This document shows, piece by piece, positions 1-6,196 of a stretch of 6,196 nt of DNA. The position numbers and the translations under genes are program-made. Under the pieces are notes generated by a model that was not told the origin of the DNA, did not search any database, and saw nothing but the letters and a program-made list of their open reading frames with translations. The stretch is from FEN-1297 sp046704565 (lineage in GTDB: Bacteria > Bacteroidota > Ignavibacteria > Ignavibacteriales > Ignavibacteriaceae). The stretch spans positions 1 through 6,196 of the forward strand of contig JBJKRP010000277.1 of assembly GCA_046704565.1 (NCBI GenBank). Reading direction: 5' to 3'. Each line of letters begins with the position of its first letter. Position 1 is the stretch's first letter.

Positions 1-1
1 G

Positions 2-1078
2 GTTAGAGCAACTATTGAGGGCGACGGTCAGCTTCAAACTTTAACAGAATTCGGCGGTACTATTCTTGCCAACGCTTGCGGTCCGTGCATCGGTATGTGG
101 AAAAGAATGGACATCAAAACAGGCGATAAAAATACAATCGTTACTTCTTTCAACAGAAACTTTGCAAAAAGGAACGACGGCAATCCCGAAACTCTTGCCT
201 TCGTAGCAAGCCCTGAATTAACAACAGCGCTGGCAATTGCCGGCAAGCTTTCGTTCAATCCTATTACAGATGAGATTGAAAATGAGAAAGGAGAAAAAGT
301 TAAGCTGGATCCGCCTGTTGGCGAGGAGCTTCCTCTGAAAGGATTTAAGAAGGGCGAAGACGGATTTGTAGCGCCTGCTGAAGACGGCTCAAGTGTTCAG
401 GTAATTGTTGATCCTAACAGCGAAAGGCTTCAGCTTTTAAAACCCTTCGAGCCATGGAACGGAAAGGACTATGAAGACCTGGTTGTTCTTCTAAAAGCAA
501 AAGGCAAGTGCACAACCGATCATATTTCAATGGCAGGTCCCTGGCTTAAGTACAGAGGTCACCTCGATAATATTTCGAACAACATGTTTATCGGCGCTAT
601 AAATGCTTTTACCGGAGACGCCGGCAAGGTGAAAAATACTTTCACAACACAATACAAGTCGGTGCCTGAAGTTGCACGCGAGTATAAAGCTAAAAATGCC
701 GGCTGGGTTGTTGTCGGCGATGAGAATTACGGTGAAGGCTCAAGCCGCGAGCATGCTGCTATGGAACCGCGTTTCCTTGGCGGCAAGGCAATTATAGTTA
801 AGAGCTTTGCAAGAATTCATGAAACAAACTTGAAGAAGCAGGGAATGCTTCCTTTAACTTTTGCGAATCCTTCGGACTATGACAAAATACAGGAAGACGA
901 CAAAGTAAGCATCATAGGATTAACAGAGCTTGCGCCTGAAAAACAGCTAACGCTAATCATCAAGCATAAAGACGGCAAGCAGGAAAAAGCTCTGCTCAAT
1001 CATACTATGAATGATGCGCAGATTAAGTGGTTCAAAGCCGGCAGTGCATTAAATCTGATTGCGCAGGCAAATAAGTGA
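2..1078 (+). CDS. acn: Aconitate hydratase (mitochondrial-type aconitase), C-terminal part
   Basis: Aconitase isomerises citrate to isocitrate through cis-aconitate in the cytoplasmic TCA cycle, using a [4Fe-4S] cluster. The gene enters from the left edge in frame 2 and shows 358 codons, a little under half of the usual 750-780 residues; the start is not visible. Two of the three cluster cysteines lie in the ACGPC motif (codons at 77-79 and 86-88); the third should be off the edge. Next come the linker and the swivelling domain 4, with TTDHIS (about 512-529), the active-site loop GEGSSREH (731-754) and SFARIHETNLKKQG (from 803), which carries a substrate-binding arginine. The stretches NPETLAFV, RGHLDNISNN and WFKAGSALN match animal mitochondrial aconitase closely from memory, so this is the mitochondrial-type family and not the IRP-like AcnA or AcnB. 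One oddity is Met (codon 95-97) where the family normally has Gln in CGPCIGQW. A terminator follows the stop. Confidence 0.97.
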   Translation, partial: VRATIEGDGQLQTLTEFGGTILANACGPCIGMWKRMDIKTGDKNTIVTSFNRNFAKRNDGNPETLAFVASPELTTALAIAGKLSFNPITDEIENEKGEKVKLDPPVGEELPLKGFKKGEDGFVAPAEDGSSVQVIVDPNSERLQLLKPFEPWNGKDYEDLVVLLKAKGKCTTDHISMAGPWLKYRGHLDNISNNMFIGAINAFTGDAGKVKNTFTTQYKSVPEVAREYKAKNAGWVVVGDENYGEGSSREHAAMEPRFLGGKAIIVKSFARIHETNLKKQGMLPLTFANPSDYDKIQEDDKVSIIGLTELAPEKQLTLIIKHKDGKQEKALLNHTMNDAQIKWFKAGSALNLIAQANK

Positions 1079-1095
1079 TTTAACTTCCCTTTTTT

Positions 1096-1140
1096 GTAAA
1101 AGCGATGCAGATTATTTTAGATCGGTATCGCTTTTATTTT
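1096..1140 (+). terminator. Intrinsic terminator after aconitase
   Basis: A stem is formed by TAAAAGCGAT (1097-1106) pairing with ATCGCTTTTA (127-136 of the 1100s), ten perfect base pairs. It can extend inward through G-T and C-G pairs, one A-G mismatch and GAT/ATC, closing on an eight-base T/A-rich loop. A T-rich run (TTTTATTTTAT) overlaps and follows the right arm. It starts 18 bases after the aconitase stop codon, the expected place for an intrinsic terminator, and it separates aconitase from the BatA-like gene. The T tract is present only on the + side, so it should act on + strand transcription only. Confidence 0.8.
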
Positions 1141-1160
1141 ATGGGAAAGCAAACATAACA

Positions 1161-1176
1161 TTAGAAATTTTTCTAA
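1161..1176. repeat. Perfect inverted repeat abutting the start of the BatA-like gene
   Basis: The arms TTAGAAA (1161-1167) and TTTCTAA (1170-1176) are perfect reverse complements around a two-base centre. The right arm ends exactly where the ATG at 1177 begins. It could be an operator for a dimeric regulator, since a two-base loop is too tight for a stable RNA hairpin without losing inner pairs. It could equally be chance in an AT-rich leader. No copy was noticed elsewhere in the window, and no function can be assigned. Confidence 0.45.
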
Positions 1177-3336
1177 ATGATTTTCTTAAACCCCGCAGTT
1201 TTATTCGGCTTGTTAGCCGCTTCCATCCCGGTGCTGATTCATCTTTTGAATTTGCGAAAACTCAAGCGCGTTGAGTTCAGTACGCTTGCTTTTTTGAAGG
1301 AGCTTCAGAAGAATAAAATCAGGAAGATAAGGCTGAAGCAGTGGCTTCTGCTTGCACTGCGCATGCTGATTATTCTGTTCCTTGTTACTGCATTTGCAAG
1401 ACCTACTTTGATAGGAGTTGCAATAGGCGGTACAGCTTCCGCTGCAAAAACTACGGCGATCTTTATTTTAGATAACACGCCGAGCATGTCGGTCGTAGAT
1501 GCAAAAGGCTCATACTTTAATCAGGCAAAAGCAGTAATCAAACAACTTCTCGGACAGCTTCAGGAAGGTGATGATGCTGCATTGGTTCTGGTCGCAGACC
1601 ATTCCGGTGGACAAGTAAAATCCACTACCAACCTGGCTGATTTTCAAAAGCAGATTGATGCGGCAAAAATATCCGATGCCAGCGGCTATTTGAACGATGC
1701 AATTGTAAAAGCCGCTAAGGTGCTTGAACAGTCTCAGAACTTTAACAAAGAAATTTATGTACTGTCGGACTTTCAACAAGGAAGATTGGCTGCGCCCGGC
1801 TCTACATCCGACCTAAGCCAGGTGTTAAATGATAAGGTTAGACTTTATTCATTCAATTTTTCCGGTAAACAAGTTTTCAATCTAGGTATTGACAAGCTAA
1901 AGCTTAATACACAAATCTTTGAGAAGAACAAGCCGGTCAATTTTGCTGCGACTGTTACTAATTACTCTTCACAAGCGGTAAACAATCTTGTCGTTTCGCT
2001 TTTTGTTAACGGCGAGCGTAGTGCACAGCAGAGTATTTCGCTAAATCCGGGTGAATCTAAAATTGCAGATTTAGACGCTGCTGTTAAAACTTCGGGGTTT
2101 GTAAATGCATTTGCTGAAATAGAAGACGATGAAATTCTTCAGGACAATAAGCGCTATGCTAATTTCTTCATCCCGAAGGAAATTCCGGTTGTTATTTTTT
2201 CAGACGAACCTTCCGATGCGCAGTTTGTTAATCTCGCTCTGACTGCGGTGAATCTTAACGGCGGTCAGTCGGGGAATGAAAATCAAACTTCGGGAACTCT
2301 GAAGATAACTGAGAAGAATCTCAATCAACTACCGGCATTAAATCTCTCCCAGTTTGATGTTATTGTAATAATTGGAACAGGCTCGGCAGGCGACTTAAGC
2401 GGATTAGGAAGGCTTAAAACATTTGTCGATAACGGCGGCGGAATTCTTCTTATGCCGGGAAGTAATTCAACTTTACAAGGTTATCAAAAAATTACCGGCA
2501 GCTTGAGTATACCTTCTCCTGCTGCTGCTTCCGGAAAGATTAATTCCGCAGGCAACGGAGTCAGATTCGATAAAATAGATTTTAACAATCCGGTCTTTCA
2601 GGACATTTTTTCAAATACGAAAAAAAAGAATATTGAATCTCCTGACGTTTACTTTCATTTTAAAACAAGTCCGGAAGGTAAAGGCGAAAGCGTTATTTCC
2701 CTTGCCGACGGCTCATCTTTCTTAACCGAATATAAAATAGGAAAGGGGAAAATCTTCTGCTTCAATACGGCACCCGTTTTAAGCTGGAGTAATTTTCCTC
2801 TTAAAGGAATCTTCGCACCGCTGATGAACAAATCGGTATTTTATCTTGCATCTAAAAATGAAGTTGAAAGCGAAACTCTCGCAGGCAGCCCGGTAATTAT
2901 TAACTTGAGGAATACGGCTTCTCCGCAAATAAAGATAGTAAGACCTGATAAGTCGGAAGACTTCATCAACCTTCAGGATGAGCCTTCTTCAAATTATTAT
3001 GAATATAAGAAGACAGACTTTGCCGGAAATTATTTGGTTTATTCCGGTTCAAAAATAATCGATGAGTTTTCTGTAAATCTTAATCCGCAGGAATCTGTTG
3101 TAAAATATCTTTCCACAGGCGACTTTGAAAAATATCTTAAGGAGATTAACTTTAAAGGGAAGTACATCAATGTTGAGAAGAATGAGGACCCGGCAAAGGT
3201 AGTAACGCAGTCGCGCTTCGGTTCCGAGCTGTGGAGATTCTTCTTACTGATTGCAATCATCCTGGCGCTTGTAGAAATGGCAGTAGCAAAAAATGCGAAG
3301 AAAGAATTGGTGCAGGTCTCTACAGCAAACGCCTAA
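1177..3336 (+). CDS. BatA-domain / VWA-like membrane protein, 719 aa
   Basis: The N-terminus (FLNPAVLFGLLAASIPVLIH, then a basic stretch) is the typical BatA or 'aerotolerance regulator N-terminal' region: a membrane helix at about 5-24, a basic loop, and a second helix at about 56-74. A von Willebrand A-like domain follows (about 92-235), with a MIDAS-like DNTPS at 99-103 and YVLSDFQ at 194-200. Next is a beta-sandwich-like stretch (about 245-330), then a GATase-like Rossmann segment (FDVIVIIG from 393, NGGG at 419-422). A C-terminal helix at about 685-704 ends in a short basic tail. The only cysteine I see is C528, outside the usual nucleophile position, so the GATase-like part is probably non-catalytic. 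The start is fixed by an in-frame TAA (1174-1176) touching the ATG; no Shine-Dalgarno is visible. It is much longer than BatA proper (about 330 aa), so no symbol is given. Its role is unknown, plausibly envelope or stress related. No MoxR or DUF58 gene is adjacent. Confidence 0.87.
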   Translation: MIFLNPAVLFGLLAASIPVLIHLLNLRKLKRVEFSTLAFLKELQKNKIRKIRLKQWLLLALRMLIILFLVTAFARPTLIGVAIGGTASAAKTTAIFILDNTPSMSVVDAKGSYFNQAKAVIKQLLGQLQEGDDAALVLVADHSGGQVKSTTNLADFQKQIDAAKISDASGYLNDAIVKAAKVLEQSQNFNKEIYVLSDFQQGRLAAPGSTSDLSQVLNDKVRLYSFNFSGKQVFNLGIDKLKLNTQIFEKNKPVNFAATVTNYSSQAVNNLVVSLFVNGERSAQQSISLNPGESKIADLDAAVKTSGFVNAFAEIEDDEILQDNKRYANFFIPKEIPVVIFSDEPSDAQFVNLALTAVNLNGGQSGNENQTSGTLKITEKNLNQLPALNLSQFDVIVIIGTGSAGDLSGLGRLKTFVDNGGGILLMPGSNSTLQGYQKITGSLSIPSPAAASGKINSAGNGVRFDKIDFNNPVFQDIFSNTKKKNIESPDVYFHFKTSPEGKGESVISLADGSSFLTEYKIGKGKIFCFNTAPVLSWSNFPLKGIFAPLMNKSVFYLASKNEVESETLAGSPVIINLRNTASPQIKIVRPDKSEDFINLQDEPSSNYYEYKKTDFAGNYLVYSGSKIIDEFSVNLNPQESVVKYLSTGDFEKYLKEINFKGKYINVEKNEDPAKVVTQSRFGSELWRFFLLIAIILALVEMAVAKNAKKELVQVSTANA

Positions 3337-3360
3337 GCCGGTATGACAACGGTCAGGCTT
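3335..3360 (+). other. Hairpin just after the BatA-like stop; possible weak terminator or mRNA 3' structure
   Basis: AAGCC (3335-3339) pairs with GGCTT (3356-3360). An inner stem TGAC (3344-3347) with GTCA (3352-3355) closes on the loop AACG, leaving a four-base bulge GGTA on the left side. The hairpin begins within the stop codon TAA. What follows is GTGCTTTGC, not a run of T, so it is a poor intrinsic terminator. It may protect the 3' end, attenuate readthrough into hflX, or be chance. Confidence 0.3.
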
Positions 3361-3366
3361 GTGCTT

Positions 3367-3429
3367 TGCAATTGCACCATTGGACAATTTCAAAGATTTT
3401 GATTATTTATATTATCGAAAAGAAATAAT
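3367..3429. other. Intergenic leader of hflX with small inverted repeats
   Basis: Three small symmetries lie here. TGCAATTGCA (3367-3376) is a perfect 10-base palindrome. AATTG (3370-3374) can pair with CAATT (3385-3389), with CC/GG inside the loop. ATTAT (3411-3415) can pair with ATAAT (3425-3429) across a nine-base loop. All are short and AT-rich. The stretch probably contains the hflX promoter, if there is one, but I see no convincing promoter boxes and no Shine-Dalgarno. GAAGA sits directly against the ATG, too close to serve as one. Confidence 0.25.
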
Positions 3430-3438
3430 TTTTGAAGA

Positions 3439-4704
3439 ATGATAGAAATACCAAGGAAGATAAGCGAACGCGCAATTCTGGTCGCGCTTGATACAAAGGA
3501 ACAGAACAGAGAATTAGTCGAAGAACATTTAACAGAACTTGAAGAGCTTGCCAATACGGCTGGCGCAGATACTGTATTAAAGATGATTCAGGATAAGGCT
3601 GCGCCGGATCCTGCGTTCTACATCGGCAAAGGGAAGGCTGAAGAACTGGCATATCTTGCCGAAGCTAATGAAGTAAATCTTATAATTTTTGACGATGACC
3701 TTTCTCCGGTTCAGCTTCGAAACCTCGAAAATCTTTTGGAGAAAAAAATTATTGACCGAAGCGGACTTATACTTGACATATTTGCTACACGCGCAAAGAC
3801 GAAGGAAGCAAAGACTCAAGTTGAGCTTGCGCAGCTCCAATACATGCTGCCGAGGCTTACACGCGCATGGACTCACCTCTCAAAACAGTACGGCGGTATC
3901 GGAACCAAAGGACCCGGTGAAACACAAATTGAAACCGACCGAAGAATGATTAGAACCAGGATAAGTCTTTTGAAAGAAAAGCTGGTTAAGATTGAATCGC
4001 AGCGAAGCACTCAAAGACACGGCAGAGAAGACTTTACCAGGATTTCTTTGGTGGGTTATACCAATGCCGGCAAGTCAACATTATTTAATCTTCTGACCAA
4101 TTCAGATGTGTTTGCCGAAGATAAATTATTTGCTACTCTTGACTCAACTACAAGGCTGCTTGGAGTCGGCAAAAACGGGAAGCTGCTTTTAAGCGATACA
4201 GTTGGCTTTATCAGGAAGCTGCCGCACAATCTTGTTGCCTCTTTCAAGAGTACGCTCGATGAAGTAAGGAACGCAGATATTATTCTGCATGTAATTGATT
4301 TATCTCATCCTTTTTTTGAAGACCATATTAAAGTTGTCGAACAAACGTTGAATGAGCTGGGCTGCCGCGATAAAGTAATTTTGAAAGTATTCAACAAAGT
4401 CGATGCTGTTCAGGACAGGAGCAGAATTCAGTTTGCAAAAAATAATTTTGACGGCTGCGTAATTATCTCTGCACAGCGGGGAATAAATATTTCCGGCTTA
4501 AATGAGATGCTGGCAAATATTATTGAGGGTTCATTTGTCGAAGAGCGGATTGCCATCGGCTTAGCCGAATCCAAAAAAGCCGCCACTATTCATTCTCTGG
4601 CAGAAGTTCTATCAACAAAGTACGACCACAAGTCGATGCACATAACCTACCGGGCGAGAAAAGAAAATTCGGACAAAATAAAAAAGATAGTTTATGGCAG
4701 ATAA
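3439..4704 (+). CDS. hflX: GTPase HflX (ribosome-splitting / ribosome-associated), 421 aa
   Basis: HflX is an Obg-related GTPase that binds the 50S subunit and, in characterised bacteria, splits stalled 70S ribosomes after heat or antibiotic stress; it acts in the cytoplasm. The N-terminal HflX domain shows YIGKGK at 61-66 and LIIFDDDLSPVQLRNLE. The family's glycine-rich linker GGIGTKGPGETQIETD lies at 152-167, next to a helical stretch of charged residues. The G domain has G1 GYTNAGKST (206-214), a threonine-rich switch I segment (FATLDSTTR), G3 DTVGF (253-257), G4 NKVD (319-322) and G5 SAQ (344-346). The length matches E. coli HflX (426 aa), so it is complete. An in-frame TGA at 3433-3435 makes ATG 3439 the first possible ATG. 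It lies 102 bases after the BatA-like gene, and its last 11 bases overlap hutH. No motif is missing. hfq, its frequent neighbour in proteobacteria, is absent here. Confidence 0.97.
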   Translation: MIEIPRKISERAILVALDTKEQNRELVEEHLTELEELANTAGADTVLKMIQDKAAPDPAFYIGKGKAEELAYLAEANEVNLIIFDDDLSPVQLRNLENLLEKKIIDRSGLILDIFATRAKTKEAKTQVELAQLQYMLPRLTRAWTHLSKQYGGIGTKGPGETQIETDRRMIRTRISLLKEKLVKIESQRSTQRHGREDFTRISLVGYTNAGKSTLFNLLTNSDVFAEDKLFATLDSTTRLLGVGKNGKLLLSDTVGFIRKLPHNLVASFKSTLDEVRNADIILHVIDLSHPFFEDHIKVVEQTLNELGCRDKVILKVFNKVDAVQDRSRIQFAKNNFDGCVIISAQRGINISGLNEMLANIIEGSFVEERIAIGLAESKKAATIHSLAEVLSTKYDHKSMHITYRARKENSDKIKKIVYGR

Positions 4705-6196
4705 ATTAATTATTGACGGCGCCTCGTTAACTCTGGAACAAATCGAAAATTTCCTTCACGAAAATCCCGACATAGTTATTTCCGAAGAATCAATTGCAAG
4801 GATAAAAAAATCCCGTTTGCTTGTTGAGAAGTGGGTGAACAGCGGAGAGTCCATTTACGGGGTTACAACCGGCTTTGGAGAATTCTCAAACGTCAGTATT
4901 TCAAAAGAGAATTTGAAACTGTTACAGGAAAATTTAATCCTTAGTCATGCGGTCGGCTGCGGCGAAAATCTTCCGCCTTTTATTGTTAAGATAATGATGC
5001 TGCTTCGCTTGAATGCTTTGGCGCGCGGTTACTCAGGTGTAAGACTTGAAACTCTTGAGCTTCTAATTAATATGATGAAGCAAAATGTAATTCCGGTTGT
5101 TCCATCTCAAGGTTCGGTGGGCTCAAGCGGAGATTTGGTTCAGCTTGCTCACCTTGTACTTGCAATGATTGGAAGAGGCAGAGTTCAAATCATTAAAAAT
5201 ATTTTAGATGAAAAAGCTGCGAGCACTGAAATAATTTCTTCAACTGAAGGATTGAAAAAATTTGGTTTAGAGCCAATAGTTCTTGAAGCAAAGGAAGGAT
5301 TAGCTTTAATCAACGGAACGCAGATGATGACGTCTTTCGCTTCATTCATTTCTATCCGGGCAAAAAAGCTAAACAGGATTGCAGACTTAAGTGCAGCGCT
5401 TACTCACGAAGCTCTCCGCTCAACCGATAAGGCGTTTGACCCGAAGATTCATGAACTGCGTCCTTTTCCCGGACAGATTACCACTGCAAAAAATATTTTA
5501 TCGCTGATTAAACACAGCGATATCAGAAAATCTCATCTGAATGACGACACCAGAGTTCAGGATGCATATTCAATTAGATGCGTTCCGCAGATTCACGGCG
5601 CTTCCAGGGATGCGATTGATTATGTTTGCTCGCGGGTAAACATTGAAATCAATTCGGTAAATGATAACCCGATTATCTTTCCGGAAACCGGAGAGCATAT
5701 TGAAGGCGGAAATTTTCACGGTCAGTCAATGGCGCTTGCAATGGATTTTATGAGCATTGCACTTTCCGAGCTTGCAAATGTTTCCGAGAGAAGAACAGAG
5801 AGAATGGTAAACGGCGCACTAAGCGGCTTGCCAAGATTTCTAACCAACAACGGCGGTTTAAATTCCGGATTGATGATTGCTCAGTATACTGCCGCAAGTC
5901 TTGTTTCTGAAAACAAGGTACTTTCGCATCCGGCAAGTGTGGATTCGATTCCGACGTCTGCAAACCAGGAGGACCATAACTCGATGGGCTCGATTGCCGC
6001 GCAGAAGTGTTTCCGCATAATGCATAATCTTGAGAATGTTTTAGCAATCGAGTTACTGACGGCTGCTCAAGCCCTTGAATTCTTAAAGCCGCACAAACCC
6101 GGCATCGGAACTTCGATTGCTTATAAGGAGATTCGCAAAGCGGTGCCGCCTTTAAACGGCGACAGATTGATTTATGACGATGTGAAAAAGGTTGCA
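4694..6196 (+). CDS. hutH: Histidine ammonia-lyase, nearly complete, 3' end off the window
   Basis: HutH deaminates L-histidine to trans-urocanate and ammonia, the first step of cytoplasmic histidine breakdown. The frame is open for 501 codons to the right edge; the family is about 500-510 aa, so probably only a few residues are missing. Histidine-specific features are present: YGVTTGFG (Y55), the SH pair at 84-85 (PAL and TAL enzymes have other residues), NGTQ (N207), VQDAYSIR (Q289, Y292, R295), NFH (F341) and QEDH (425-428, where PAL has a different motif). These match Pseudomonas HutH residues Y53, H83, N195, Q277, Y280, R283, F329 and E414 by my recall. The triad that cyclises to the MIO cofactor is Ser-Ser-Gly at 144-146 (5123-5131) instead of Ala-Ser-Gly, followed by DLVQL instead of DLAPL. 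In-frame TAG at 4688-4690 fixes ATG 4694 as the first ATG. It overlaps hflX by 11 bases. No other hut gene is visible. An altered substrate preference cannot be excluded. Confidence 0.93.
   Translation, partial: MADKLIIDGASLTLEQIENFLHENPDIVISEESIARIKKSRLLVEKWVNSGESIYGVTTGFGEFSNVSISKENLKLLQENLILSHAVGCGENLPPFIVKIMMLLRLNALARGYSGVRLETLELLINMMKQNVIPVVPSQGSVGSSGDLVQLAHLVLAMIGRGRVQIIKNILDEKAASTEIISSTEGLKKFGLEPIVLEAKEGLALINGTQMMTSFASFISIRAKKLNRIADLSAALTHEALRSTDKAFDPKIHELRPFPGQITTAKNILSLIKHSDIRKSHLNDDTRVQDAYSIRCVPQIHGASRDAIDYVCSRVNIEINSVNDNPIIFPETGEHIEGGNFHGQSMALAMDFMSIALSELANVSERRTERMVNGALSGLPRFLTNNGGLNSGLMIAQYTAASLVSENKVLSHPASVDSIPTSANQEDHNSMGSIAAQKCFRIMHNLENVLAIELLTAAQALEFLKPHKPGIGTSIAYKEIRKAVPPLNGDRLIYDDVKKVA

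Noticed and set aside
1059..1274. Small + strand open frame spanning the end of aconitase, the terminator and the BatA-like start
   Set aside because: It overlaps two real genes and the terminator hairpin and shows no recognisable family. It is a shadow frame.
3380..3408. TTGGAC, 17 bases, TTATTT as a sigma70-like promoter for hflX
   Set aside because: The -10 box matches poorly, and Bacteroidota-type promoters use different consensus sequences, so such matches are expected by chance in AT-rich DNA.
3231..3428. Small + strand open frame across the BatA-like C-terminus and the gap before hflX
   Set aside because: It overlaps the conserved C-terminal membrane helix of the real gene, and most of its remainder is intergenic DNA without coding character.
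3577..3949. Open frames on both strands inside hflX
   Set aside because: They coincide with the conserved HflX domain, including the glycine-rich linker, and their translations resemble no protein family.
5748..6047. 99-codon minus-strand open frame inside hutH
   Set aside because: It lies antisense to strongly conserved HutH sequence (NFH to QEDH region), has no recognisable motif, and shows no initiation site. It is a shadow of the codon usage.
1..6196. A coordinated undescribed system (defence, mobile or biosynthetic) linking the four genes
   Set aside because: All four are recognisable housekeeping or widespread families. A terminator separates the first from the rest. No transposase, integrase, direct-repeat array, toxin-antitoxin pair or abrupt composition change was seen.
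4694..6196. Phenylalanine or tyrosine ammonia-lyase as the product of the last gene
   Set aside because: The SH pair at 84-85 and the QEDH motif at 425-428 are histidine-lyase signatures. PAL and TAL enzymes carry different residues at these sites.

Overview
The window reads as ordinary chromosomal DNA from a moderately AT-rich bacterium, most likely of the Bacteroidota/Chlorobiota group, with an Ignavibacteria-like lineage the best guess. Three things suggest this: a mitochondrial-type aconitase, a long BatA-N/VWA-type membrane protein of the kind common in that group, and three start codons that all lack a convincing Shine-Dalgarno sequence. The lineage is inferred from gene types and gene starts. 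No marker gene is present.

Layout, all on the + strand: (1) positions 2-1078 hold the C-terminal half of aconitase, with its beginning off the left edge. (2) A 98-base gap contains a good intrinsic terminator (1096-1140) and a 16-base palindrome directly touching the next start codon. (3) Positions 1177-3336 encode a 719-residue membrane-anchored protein with a BatA N-terminal region, a von Willebrand A-like domain, a beta-sandwich-like middle, a GATase-like fold and a C-terminal membrane helix. (4) A 102-base gap holds a hairpin just after the stop codon and a few small palindromes. (5) Positions 3439-4704 encode the complete ribosome-associated GTPase HflX. (6) Positions 4694-6196 encode a nearly complete histidine ammonia-lyase, HutH. 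It overlaps hflX by 11 bases and runs off the right edge without a stop.

The genes do not form an obvious single pathway. Aconitase (TCA cycle) is closed off by its terminator. The BatA-like gene and hflX may be separate units or loosely coupled. hflX and hutH are almost certainly co-transcribed and probably translationally coupled. The start codons at 1177, 3439 and 4694 are each fixed by an in-frame stop lying 0-3 bases upstream.

I found no mobile element, CRISPR array, RNA gene or clear undescribed system. The points most worth a second look are the Ser-Ser-Gly (not Ala-Ser-Gly) cofactor triad in HutH, the hflX/hutH overlap, the palindrome at the BatA-like start, and the altered MIDAS motif in a BatA-like gene without its usual partners.
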